Source: Brytella acorum (lineage in GTDB: Bacteria; Pseudomonadota; Alphaproteobacteria; Acetobacterales; Acetobacteraceae). From it: a stretch of DNA of 64,000 nucleotides. A program made the translations under genes and the position numbers. How positions within the stretch are numbered: the first letter of the stretch is position 1; each line of letters opens with the position of its first letter. Shown here piece by piece: positions 34,288-41,914 of the stretch. The notes beneath the pieces are model-generated. The model ran no database searches, was not told the origin of the DNA, and saw nothing but the letters and a program-made list of their open reading frames with translations. Location: positions 186,001-250,000 of the forward strand of contig NZ_JARBJP010000003.1 in NCBI RefSeq assembly GCF_029309905.1. The letters are read 5' to 3'.

Positions 34288-34676
34288 TCCGAAGACCGAC
34301 AAGCCGCGCGCTGATTCTGTGTGCGGGTCTCCAGAGCGCATTCTGCACGGCAGCGCACGCCGCCCGGCCTTTGGCGGCGCCGGACGAACTTCTCGACCGC
34401 CCCCTTTTCAGCCCGACCCGGCGCGCCGCGCCCCATGCGGCTGCGACAGGCCCCGCGGACGAGACGCCGGTGCTGACCGGCATCATCCGGACGCCGCACG
34501 CAACGCTGGCCGTTTTTCAAACCCATGATGGTTCGCAGCCGCGCCCGCAGGCGTCCGGCAGCCGGATCGGCGACTGGACGCTTCGCAGCGTCGATTCCCG
34601 AACGGCTGTGCTCGAACGCGATGGCAGAATCCTCGCCCTGCACCCGCTCTTTGCGCCGGAGACGCCGAAACCCTGA
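34284..34676 (+). CDS. GspC/GspN-like type II secretion protein (short)
   Basis: A 130-residue exported protein with a signal peptide (ALILCAGLQSAFCTAAHA), then a homology-region-like domain: ELLDRPLFSPTRR, VLTGIIRTPHATLAVFQ and GDWTLRSVDSRTAVLERDGR. The pattern resembles the HR domain of GspC/GspN, which links inner membrane to secretin. It starts in the gspO stop (ATGA), so it belongs to that transcript. It is shorter than usual GspC and lacks a PDZ domain. Confidence 0.6.
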   Translation: MIRRPTSRALILCAGLQSAFCTAAHAARPLAAPDELLDRPLFSPTRRAAPHAAATGPADETPVLTGIIRTPHATLAVFQTHDGSQPRPQASGSRIGDWTLRSVDSRTAVLERDGRILALHPLFAPETPKP

Positions 34677-34697
34677 AATCGGGCAAGGCGGTCGGCT

Positions 34698-34988
34698 TCA
34701 GACACCGCATGATGATCTCCGCGGCAACAAACGTGACGCGCCGACCGGTGCGTGTCGTTTGCGCCGCTGGCGGACGCGGGCCGGATTCAGATGCTCCCGC
34801 CACGCATACGCACGACCGTGCAGGCGCGCCGCAATCGCCCTCGTTGCGGCCTTCCCTCGTGCCTGTCCGCCCCTGGCACCTGTCCGCCCCTGGTTCCGGC
34901 GCAGCCAGTCCGGCAGCGTCGGAACCGGGTCGAGATCATCGAGAACATGGCGCCCATCGCCGAGATAGAAGCGCACATCCTGTCGCAT
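34698..34988 (-). pseudogene. Decayed xanthine dehydrogenase small subunit (xdhA) fragment
   Basis: An open frame of 96 residues starts as XdhA does: VRFYLGDGRHVLDDLDPVPT, then DWLRRNQGRTG. It then leaves the family frame at a 17-nt tandem duplication. If one copy is removed, the frame reads GRTGTREGRNEGDCGA, the [2Fe-2S] loop of XdhA (normally EGCNEGDCGAC), with a first Cys changed to Arg. A second shift restores CTVVRMRGGS before a stop. The rest of xdhA and xdhB are absent. This is a clear remnant, not a functional gene; xdhC survives at the window's left end. Confidence 0.8.
34862..34893. repeat. 17-bp tandem duplication inside the xdhA remnant
   Basis: CCTGTCCGCCCCTGG occurs at 34862-34876 and again at 34879-34893, spaced 17 nt. 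The duplication shifts the reading frame of the remnant and probably inactivated or followed inactivation of the gene. Confidence 0.85.
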
Positions 34989-35149
34989 TCGCGTCTCCGT
35001 CTCACGACGTTTCGTCTCGCGTCACAGCACGACGAACTCTGGGACAGGAATATTCCAACAAATCCGGCACTTTTTCATCGACGGGAGCCTTGTTTCCGCC
35101 CCGATCTGCGCCTATGGCTCTCGCCACGTTACATCTGAAGAGGAACGAC

Positions 35150-35428
35150 ATGAAGTCCACCGACCTGATCGACCGTATCGCCGCCGCCACGGGCAGCACG
35201 AAGGCCGACGCCAAGACCGCGCTGGACACGGTCTTCGCAAGCATCGTCGAAGCCGCCACGCAGGGCGACGAAGTTTCCATACCGGGCTTTGGCAAATTCC
35301 AGGTCCGCAGCACGGCGGCGCGCCAGGGCCGCAACCCGAAAACGGGTGAGACCATCGAGATCGCCGCTTCCAAGAAGCTCGCATTCTCGCCGGCCAAGCA
35401 CGTCAAGGACGCACTGACCGTCAAGTAA
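35150..35428 (+). CDS. hup: HU-family DNA-binding protein
   Basis: HU bends and compacts DNA as a small dimer. The 92-residue protein has the family pattern KSTDLIDRIAAATGSTKADA, VSIPGFGKFQVR and the basic beta-arm RQGRNPKTGETIEI, at normal length. The ATG at 35150 has GAGGAA 6 nt upstream; longer in-frame starts to 34709 read the remnant region and are rejected. A strong terminator follows. IHF would normally have a different arm, so HU is preferred. Confidence 0.95.
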   Translation: MKSTDLIDRIAAATGSTKADAKTALDTVFASIVEAATQGDEVSIPGFGKFQVRSTAARQGRNPKTGETIEIAASKKLAFSPAKHVKDALTVK

Positions 35429-35450
35429 GTCCTTCGGGAACTTGCCAGCG

Positions 35451-35489
35451 AAAAGGCGTCGCCGCGTTGATCGCGTGCGGCGCCTTTTT
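35451..35489 (+). terminator. Terminator of the HU gene
   Basis: A GC-rich stem from AAAAGGCG to CGCCTTTTT with an imperfect middle (GCCGCG/CGCG.GCGGC) and a T5 run lies 23 nt past the stop. Confidence 0.88.
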
Positions 35490-35717
35490 CGTTTTCGCCC
35501 GTGCGCGATGGCTGCGAAGACGCGACCATGCGGCTGCGCCTCACGACGATGACGGGAGCTTGTCGGACAGCCGACGCGGGCCGAGCGCCGAGCGATCATG
35601 CGAAGCGACGCAGACCTGCCAGCGCCCGTCCGGAACATGATCGGCTCTCCGTGACCAGGGCCTCGATCGCTTCCTCCTTCCCGTCACCCCGCGCGCGGTG
35701 CTAACAACAATACCGAT
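35490..35717. other. Intergenic region between HU and the YqhA-type gene
   Basis: No gene is supported in these 228 bp; the open frames on the minus strand have no family resemblance or site. The part near 35700 would hold the promoter of the next gene. Confidence 0.4.
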
Positions 35718-36251
35718 ATGAAACGATACGAACACTCTCTGGAACGCCTGTTCTTCAACACCCGCTGGGTCGTGGCGCCGCTCTATTTCGGGCTGGTCGC
35801 GGGACTGATCCTTATCCCGGTCAAGTTCTTCCAGACCATATGGACATTGTGGCGGCATTTCTTCGCGCTGGACTTCGACGACCTGTTCGTCGGCGTGCTC
35901 GACCTGATCGACCTCGTGCTGCTGGCGAATCTGGTTCTGATCGTCATGTTCGCGGGTTATGAGAACTTCGTCTCACGCCTCGACGTGCGCGAGCACGCTG
36001 ACTATCCCAAATGGATCGGCCACGTCACTTTCGGCGATATCAAAATCAAGCTGATGGCGTCGATCGTCGCCATGTCCGCGATCCATGTGCTGGCGGACTT
36101 CATCCGTGTGGGTGAAATTCCGAACCGGGTACTCGCCTGGAGCGTCGGCATTCACCTCGCTTTCGTGGCGTCCGGCGTTTTGATGGCGATCATGGATCGC
36201 ATCATGGGCGCCGGTGAAGACGACGAGGACAAAGCGTCCGACGCCCACTGA
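35718..36251 (+). CDS. YqhA/UPF0114-family inner-membrane protein
   Basis: A 177-residue membrane protein of the UPF0114 family, whose function is unknown. It has four hydrophobic segments (about 18-35, 62-85, 110-128 and 140-160), the family segments ERLFFNTRWVVAPLYFGL, FAGYENFVSRLD and GDIKIKLMASIVAMSAIHVL, and an acidic C-terminal tail. The ATG at 35718 matches the family N terminus. It is convergent with the methionine sulfoxide reductase gene, with 21 nt between stops. Confidence 0.88.
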   Translation: MKRYEHSLERLFFNTRWVVAPLYFGLVAGLILIPVKFFQTIWTLWRHFFALDFDDLFVGVLDLIDLVLLANLVLIVMFAGYENFVSRLDVREHADYPKWIGHVTFGDIKIKLMASIVAMSAIHVLADFIRVGEIPNRVLAWSVGIHLAFVASGVLMAIMDRIMGAGEDDEDKASDAH

Positions 36252-36272
36252 GGGACGTCGCGACAGCGAGTC

Positions 36273-36746
36273 TCAGTTCGCCTTTCCGGAGCGCGCGACA
36301 CAGCGCGCGACGGCTTCCATCACCACCTGCTCCCGCGCCGAAAAACGCCCCCTGAGCGGGCTGTCGATGTCCAGCACGCCGATCAGCGTATCGCCATCCA
36401 GAACCGGCACGACGATTTCCGAAGCCGAAGCCGCGTCGCAGGCGATATGTCCGGGAAACGCATGGACGTCCTCGACCACGATCGTCTCCCGCTTCGCCGC
36501 CGCCGTGCCGCATACGCCTTTGCCGAGCGGAATCCGTGTGCAGGCCAGCCGCCCCTGGAAGGGACCGAGCACGAGTTCACCGTCCTTGAGCAGATAGAAA
36601 CCCGCCCAGTTCAGGTCCGGCACCGCCTCGAAAATCATGGCGGACGCATTGGCCATGTTGGCGATCAGATCCCGTTCCGTTCCGATGACGGACTCCACGG
36701 CATCCACCAGTTCGTCCATCGTTAGGCGCTGTTGCGGCGCGGTCAT
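36273..36746 (-). CDS. Free methionine-(R)-sulfoxide reductase (GAF domain)
   Basis: Reduces free Met-R-sulfoxide in the cytoplasm using thioredoxin. The 157-residue GAF-fold protein has the three family cysteines at 69, 79 and 103 (RLACTRIPLGKGVCGTAA and HIACDAASASEIVVP), and the segment ANMANASAMIFEAVPDLNWAGFYL typical of fRMsr/YebR. The ATG at 36746 fits the family start. It is 34 nt upstream of the oxidoreductase that follows on the same strand, so the two may be co-transcribed, both linked to sulfur/redox stress. Confidence 0.93.
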   Translation of the reverse strand: MTAPQQRLTMDELVDAVESVIGTERDLIANMANASAMIFEAVPDLNWAGFYLLKDGELVLGPFQGRLACTRIPLGKGVCGTAAAKRETIVVEDVHAFPGHIACDAASASEIVVPVLDGDTLIGVLDIDSPLRGRFSAREQVVMEAVARCVARSGKAN

Positions 36747-36780
36747 GCTTCATCCCTTCAAAAACAGTCGCGTCCGGGCG

Positions 36781-38358
36781 TTACGCCTTCACCTTCGGCT
36801 TGACCATGATCTCACGGCCGCGCAGCATGAAATCCCAGTACAGCAACGGCATGATCTTTTCCTTGAGGAACCACGCCAGCCACGTCGGCTTCTGTCCGTC
36901 CAACAGCCATTTCGGGAGCGTTGGCGTCAGGGCCCCGTTATAGGCGAACTCCGCCAGCACGATTTTGCCGCGCTCGACGGTCAGCGGACAGGCGCCGTAG
37001 CCGTCATATTCCGCGCCGACAGCCCTGTGGTCCAGCGTCGCGGCCACATTATAGGCCACGACGGGCGCCTGCTTGCGCACGGCGGCGGCCGTCTTCGCAT
37101 TCGATGTGCCCGCGCAGTCTCCCAGCGCAAAAACGTTCGCGTATGCCGTATGACGCAATGTCGTCGGATCAACGCTGACCCAGCCAGCGGCATCGGCGAG
37201 CTTGCTGTCACGCACGACATCCGGGGGAGCCTGGGGCGGCACGACATGCAGCATGTCGAATTTGCGTTCAATCGTCTCGGTGCCGCTATCGGTCGTTTTC
37301 TCGAACGTCGCGATCCTGCTGGCGCCATCGACCTTGACGAGCCTGGTCTTCGGATTGAACGCAATATTGTAGCGCCTGATGTACGCCATCAGGGCGGGCA
37401 CGAACGCCGCGACGCCGAACAGGCCGGGTGTGCAGGTATCGAATTCGACCGAGATGGCGTCTTTCACGCCGCGACGGCGCCATGCGTCGCATGACAGATA
37501 AGCCGCCTTCTGGGGGGCTCCGGCGCATTTGATCGGCATGGGCGGCTGCGTGAAGATCGCCGTGCCGCTGTTGAGGCCCTGCACGAGTTTCCACGTGTAG
37601 GGCGCGAGATCATAGCGGTAGTTCGACGTCACGCCGTTCTTTCCCAGCGTGTCCACCAGCCCTTCGATGCCAGCCCAGTCCAGCTTGATGCCGAGAGCCA
37701 CCACAAGGGTCGTGTATTCGACGCTCGAACCATCTCCGAGCCGCACCTGATTATGCTCCGGATCGAACCCCGTCACGGTCTCGCGGATCCAGTTCGCGGC
37801 CTGGGGGATGAGCGTGACTTCGGAGCGGCGCGTCTGCTCGGGCGTGAAAACGCCCGCGCCCACGAGCGTCCATCCGGGCTGATAGTAATGTTCGGTCGCG
37901 GGATCGATAATGGCGACGGTCGTGCCTGGACGCCGTTTCAGCAGGCTGGCCGCTGTCGCGATGCCCGCGGCGCCGCCGCCCGCGATCACGACGTCAAACC
38001 GGCGTGTCTCCGACTTCACGCTTTCGGATTTCCGGGCGAGTTCATAGAGCATGCTGGCGCGCGCGCCGCTGCGGCAATAGGCCAGAATCTTGCCCTGGAT
38101 CGTGTCGAGCGCGCGGCGCATGGCGTGCACGCTCTCCGGGCTCGGCGTCACGCCGGACTTCACCGGGATCGACACAAAGGCGAGGCCGAGCGCTTCGGCT
38201 TCGACACCGATCTCCGCCGCGCTGGGCTGCCCGGCCTCCTCGTTGTCGGGACGCACGCAGATGATTCCGGCGATACCGGCTTGCTGGATCTTCGGCAGGT
38301 CGTCTTTCGTGACCTGACCGGATGTCGCGAAGCGATCGTCGAGGAATTTGAACGTCAT
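36781..38358 (-). CDS. DUF442 sulfurtransferase-like domain fused to sulfide:quinone oxidoreductase-like flavoprotein
   Basis: Residues 1-115 form a DUF442/TIGR01244-type domain with the active loop YCRSGARASML (Cys in a CxxxxR loop). Residues 122-525 are an SQR-type FAD enzyme: FDVVIAGGGAAGIATAAS dinucleotide fold, YQPGWTLVGAG, PIKCAGAPQKAAYLS with one catalytic Cys, and NVFALGDCAGTSNAKTAAAV, the C-terminal FAD motif. SQR oxidises sulfide and passes electrons to quinone; the attached domain may handle persulfide. The ATG at 38358 has GGAGG about 8 nt upstream; an in-frame start to 38499 is rejected. I do not see an SQR Cys128 equivalent, so persulfide chemistry may differ. Confidence 0.85.
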   Translation of the reverse strand: MTFKFLDDRFATSGQVTKDDLPKIQQAGIAGIICVRPDNEEAGQPSAAEIGVEAEALGLAFVSIPVKSGVTPSPESVHAMRRALDTIQGKILAYCRSGARASMLYELARKSESVKSETRRFDVVIAGGGAAGIATAASLLKRRPGTTVAIIDPATEHYYQPGWTLVGAGVFTPEQTRRSEVTLIPQAANWIRETVTGFDPEHNQVRLGDGSSVEYTTLVVALGIKLDWAGIEGLVDTLGKNGVTSNYRYDLAPYTWKLVQGLNSGTAIFTQPPMPIKCAGAPQKAAYLSCDAWRRRGVKDAISVEFDTCTPGLFGVAAFVPALMAYIRRYNIAFNPKTRLVKVDGASRIATFEKTTDSGTETIERKFDMLHVVPPQAPPDVVRDSKLADAAGWVSVDPTTLRHTAYANVFALGDCAGTSNAKTAAAVRKQAPVVAYNVAATLDHRAVGAEYDGYGACPLTVERGKIVLAEFAYNGALTPTLPKWLLDGQKPTWLAWFLKEKIMPLLYWDFMLRGREIMVKPKVKA

Positions 38359-38444
38359 GATGCGGCGCCTCCAATCATCAGATGGATGCCCGAATGCCGC
38401 ACGACCGACCGTTGACGGCAGATCTGACAGGTCAACATCCGGGT

Positions 38445-38467
38445 TTCTTTCATTTTTTATGAAAGAA
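38445..38467. promoter_or_regulatory. Perfect 9-bp palindrome upstream of the SQR fusion gene
   Basis: TTCTTTCAT and ATGAAAGAA flank TTTTT, 87 bp before the SQR start. This is a strong operator candidate for a dimeric repressor such as an ArsR-type sulfide sensor (BigR/SqrR), as found upstream of related genes in Alphaproteobacteria. The regulator gene is not in the window. Confidence 0.6.
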
Positions 38468-38596
38468 TGAATGTTTTGGGGATAAGTTCCAACATGCACT
38501 CTGTCAAGTCACAGTACGGACAGAGGAGAGAGGCCTGAGGATCGCCCCTTCCCGCCTGCCAAGCCTCCCGAAACGGTTCATACTTTATGAAATTAT

Positions 38597-39766
38597 TTAA
38601 TCGTTGGCATGGCAGAGGGCTCGCAGACGATCCAGAGCCGCCCTGAGAACCTCCGGTTTCTTGCAGAACGCGAAACGCACCAGATGACGTGGCGGTGGCG
38701 GCCCTTCCGGATCATAAAATGCCGAGACGGGGATCGCGGCGACCCGCGCTTCACGAACCATATCACGACAGAACGTCACGTCATCGCGACCCGCGGCGTG
38801 CTGACGAATATCGGCAACCACGAAATAGCTGCCATCGGCGGGCAGGGTCGGAAATCCAAGGGCGTGCAACCCATGCGCCAACAGGTCCCGACGCATCTTC
38901 ATGCCCTCAGCCAGTTCCCGAAAGTAGGATTCATCCATCGAAAGCCCGACCGCCACCGCGCGTTGCAGATTGGGTGGCGTCGCGAAAACCAGAAGTTGGT
39001 GGGCCTTGGCCACAAGTGCAGTCAACGCCGCAGAGGCGGTCACGTAACCCACCTTCCAGCCCGTCAGGGAAAAGCTCTTTCCGGCACTTCCGATGCGCAT
39101 GCAGCGATCCCGCATGTCCGGCAGCGTCATGAGCGGTATGTGCGGAACGTCAAATGTCAGGTGCTCATAGACCTCGTCACAGATCGCAAAAACGTCATGT
39201 TCGCGAACGAGGCCCGCTATGAGCTCCAGTTCCTCGCGGGAAAAGACTTTGCCAGCCGGGTTCATGGGGGAATTGACGAGAATGGCTTTGGTGCGCGGAC
39301 CGAAGGCCGCACGCAATTCGTCCGGATCCAGACGCCATTCCGGAGGATGGAGCCGCACGCAGCGGGCCGTGGCGCCGATCATGCGCAGGACCGGCAGATA
39401 CGTGTCGTAAAGCGGCTCGATCAGGACGACCTCGTCTCCCGATTCGACCACCGCCATCAGACAGGCGGCGATGGCTTCCGTCGCGCCCGAAGTGACAAGG
39501 ACTTCGCGCGCCGGATCGACATCGAGACCATAACGGCGATTGCTTCGGGCCACGGCTTGCCGCAGTTCCGGCAGACCCATCAGCGGCGCATACTGATTGC
39601 GATAATCGCGCAGCGCCTCGACGGCCGCATCGATGAGCAGGCCCGGCCCTTCGGTATCCGGAAATCCTTGCCCCAGATTGATGGCGTCATGCTCTGCGGC
39701 CAGTTGGGACATCACCGTGAAGATGGTCGTCGGCAGACTGGCCAGAAACGCATTGGGTGATTTCAT
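38597..39766 (-). CDS. PLP-dependent class I/II aminotransferase
   Basis: A 389-residue fold-type I aminotransferase of the methionine/kynurenine type (YbdL/KAT family). Motifs: INLGQGFPDTEGP, TSGATEAIAACLMA, NSPMNPAGKVFSREEL, CDEVYEHLTFD, and the PLP Lys230 in SAGKSFSLTGWKVGYV. Substrate could be methionine, glutamine or kynurenine; the sequence does not decide. It is divergent from glnA. The ATG at 39766 matches the family start. Confidence 0.9.
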   Translation of the reverse strand: MKSPNAFLASLPTTIFTVMSQLAAEHDAINLGQGFPDTEGPGLLIDAAVEALRDYRNQYAPLMGLPELRQAVARSNRRYGLDVDPAREVLVTSGATEAIAACLMAVVESGDEVVLIEPLYDTYLPVLRMIGATARCVRLHPPEWRLDPDELRAAFGPRTKAILVNSPMNPAGKVFSREELELIAGLVREHDVFAICDEVYEHLTFDVPHIPLMTLPDMRDRCMRIGSAGKSFSLTGWKVGYVTASAALTALVAKAHQLLVFATPPNLQRAVAVGLSMDESYFRELAEGMKMRRDLLAHGLHALGFPTLPADGSYFVVADIRQHAAGRDDVTFCRDMVREARVAAIPVSAFYDPEGPPPPRHLVRFAFCKKPEVLRAALDRLRALCHAND

Positions 39767-39788
39767 TTTTTTCCCTCGCGCAGATCAC

Positions 39789-39815
39789 GACGCCACACTC
39801 GGCGATCGTGGCGTC
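39789..39815. promoter_or_regulatory. Inverted repeat between aminotransferase and glnA
   Basis: GACGCCAC (39789-39796) and GTGGCGTC (39808-39815) are exact 8-bp arms 11 nt apart, 22 nt before the aminotransferase start and in the shared promoter region with glnA. A nitrogen-related operator is possible. I see no sigma-54 site. Confidence 0.45.
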
Positions 39816-40039
39816 TTCATATCCAAAGGACAAAGACAAAGCACCCCGGCGCACCACCCGGCAAGCCTCGCGCTGCGAACCCTGCCCGAACCATAACTTT
39901 TTGTCAGGGTGTGCATACTTTTGACTTCGCCAGTCCACACGCCCTCGACAAGGCTCCATGCGTCCCTTAATCGTTTTGCAGCCGATCAATCTCGGCCTTT
40001 CAGGCGAACCATGTGACAGGCAGAACAGGTAGTCGACAG

Positions 40040-41566
40040 ATGGCCAAAAAAGCGACCCCAGCCAAAGCTCCGGCGACGGCGAAACCCTCCCCCCGCGCAC
40101 CAAAAGCCGCACCAAAAACCATAGCGAAACCGACGACGGGGCTGCCCGCTCCGGATGCCGCTGCCGTCGCGCGCGTTTTCGAGCTGATCCAGGAGCACGC
40201 CGTCGATCTCATCGACCTCCGCTTCACGGATCCGAAGGGCAAGTGGCACCATATGACCCAGTGGGTCACGACCATCGAGGAAGAAACCTTCACGGAAGGT
40301 TTCATGTTCGACGGCTCGTCGATCCAGGGATGGAAGGCCATCAACGAGTCCGACATGGTGATGCTGCCGGACCCCTCAACCGCTGTCATGGACCCGTTCT
40401 CGGCCAAGCCGCAGCTCATCCTGATCTGCGACATCGTCGATCCGAAGACAGGCACCTATTACAACCGCGACCCGCGTTCGACGGCCAAACTGGCCGAGGC
40501 CTATCTCAGCAACGCCGGTTTCGGCGACGTCGCCTTCTTCGGGCCGGAAGCCGAGTTCTTCATTTTCGATAACGTCAAGTTCGGCACCGGCCCCAATTTC
40601 GGCATCTACCAGCTCGACAGCATCGAAGGCCCCGGCTCGTCCATGATGGACTATCCGGAAGGCAATATGGGCCATCGTCCCGGCGTGAAAGGCGGCTACG
40701 TGCCTGTCGCGCCCGTTGACGTCGAGGGCGACCTACGCGCCGAAATGCTCTCTACGATGGGCGAAATGGGCCTGCCGATCGAGAAGCATCACCATGAAGT
40801 CGCACAGTCCCAGCACGAGCTGGGCACGAAATTCGCGACGCTGGTGAAGTCGGCCGATTTCATGCAGATCTACAAATACTGCGTGCACAACGTCGCCCAT
40901 TCCTACGGCAAGACGGCCACGTTCATGCCCAAGCCGATTTATGGCGACAACGGTTCGGGCATGCATGTCCATCAGTCGATCTGGCGCGACGGCAAGCCTG
41001 CTTTCGCAGGCGACAAATATGCCAACCTGTCGGAAGAGGCGCTGTTCTACATCGGCGGCATCATCAAGCATGCCAAGGCGCTAAATGCCTTCACCAACCC
41101 CTCGACGAACTCCTACAAGCGCCTGATCCCGGGCTTCGAGGCTCCTGTTCTGCTCGCCTATTCGGCAGCGAACCGTTCCGCTTCATGTCGCATTCCGCAC
41201 GCGACGAATCCCAAGGCGAAGCGCGTTGAAGTCCGTTTCCCGGACCCGACGGCCAACCCGTACCTGGCCTTCTCAGCAATGCTGATGGCGGGGCTCGACG
41301 GCATCCGCAACAAGATCCATCCGGGCGAAGCCATGGACAAGGATCTCTACGAACTGCCCAAAGAAGAACTCGAGAAGATCCCGACCGTTTGCGGCTCGCT
41401 TCGTGAGGCGCTTGAGTCTCTCGCCGCCGACCATGCCTTCCTTCTCGAAGGCGACGTCTTCACCAAGGACCAGATCGAGAGCTACATCGCGATCAAGTGG
41501 AACGAGGTCTACAAATTCGAACACACGCCGCATCCGGCGGAGTTTGAAATGTATTACTCGGTCTGA
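40040..41566 (+). CDS. glnA: Glutamine synthetase type I with an Ala/Lys/Pro-rich N-terminal extension
   Basis: GS makes glutamine from glutamate, ammonia and ATP in a dodecamer. The 508-residue protein has the family motifs [54 protein letters not shown] and the adenylylation region MDKDLYELP. The first 40 residues ([20 protein letters not shown] and on) are an unusual Ala/Lys/Pro-rich tail before the normal start near [20 protein letters not shown]. The ATG at 40040 lacks a strong site, so a later start is possible, but no ATG occurs until after the core begins. The usual glnB partner is not adjacent. A terminator follows at 41576. Confidence 0.95.
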   Translation: MAKKATPAKAPATAKPSPRAPKAAPKTIAKPTTGLPAPDAAAVARVFELIQEHAVDLIDLRFTDPKGKWHHMTQWVTTIEEETFTEGFMFDGSSIQGWKAINESDMVMLPDPSTAVMDPFSAKPQLILICDIVDPKTGTYYNRDPRSTAKLAEAYLSNAGFGDVAFFGPEAEFFIFDNVKFGTGPNFGIYQLDSIEGPGSSMMDYPEGNMGHRPGVKGGYVPVAPVDVEGDLRAEMLSTMGEMGLPIEKHHHEVAQSQHELGTKFATLVKSADFMQIYKYCVHNVAHSYGKTATFMPKPIYGDNGSGMHVHQSIWRDGKPAFAGDKYANLSEEALFYIGGIIKHAKALNAFTNPSTNSYKRLIPGFEAPVLLAYSAANRSASCRIPHATNPKAKRVEVRFPDPTANPYLAFSAMLMAGLDGIRNKIHPGEAMDKDLYELPKEELEKIPTVCGSLREALESLAADHAFLLEGDVFTKDQIESYIAIKWNEVYKFEHTPHPAEFEMYYSV

Positions 41567-41575
41567 CCGGGAAAG

Positions 41576-41601
41576 AACCGGCCGAAAGGCCGGTTTTTTT
41601 A
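41576..41601 (+). terminator. Terminator of glnA
   Basis: Perfect stem AACCGGCC/GGCCGGTT with GAAA loop and a T run of seven, 10 nt past the glnA stop. Confidence 0.93.
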
Positions 41602-41914
41602 TGCGTGCCCCTACAGCGTATCGCCAGTCCAGCAGGGCGCTGATCAGGGCGCATCGAACGGCGACGATGTCAAAAAGCGGCAGCGAGCATGCAACCCGAC
41701 ACATTTGAAATGGCAAGGTGCCTCGGCGTTCCTTGACGAATGCGGCTTGCGTCGGAAACAACAACGCCTGCCGCGAGGCAGGCGCTGGTCGCAATCAGAC
41801 GAGAACCATATCCGTTCGCAGGGTCTCACGGATATGGCTTCCCATCGTTGTCCTGTCATGCATCTTCACCCGACCGAATAAGTCCATCCAGCCGGGTGAT
41901 GCTCTGGACTGATA
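41602..41914. other. Intergenic region between glnA and the second Hint gene
   Basis: 313 bp without a supported gene. A GC hairpin CGCCTGCC-N4-GGCAGGCG at about 41766-41785 lies 3' of the Hint gene on the minus strand and is followed there by TTGTTGTTT, a possible terminator. Short open frames on both strands have no recognisable product. Confidence 0.45.

Noticed and set aside
33075-34676. 533-residue plus-strand frame containing the GspC/N-like protein
   Set aside because: Only the last 130 residues are a plausible gene, with an ATGA overlap to gspO; the first part runs through gspE antisense and gspO out of frame.
41273-41794. Minus-strand frame overlapping the glnA end, considered as a transposase remnant
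   Set aside because: No transposase motif can be recognised and much of it is antisense to glnA.
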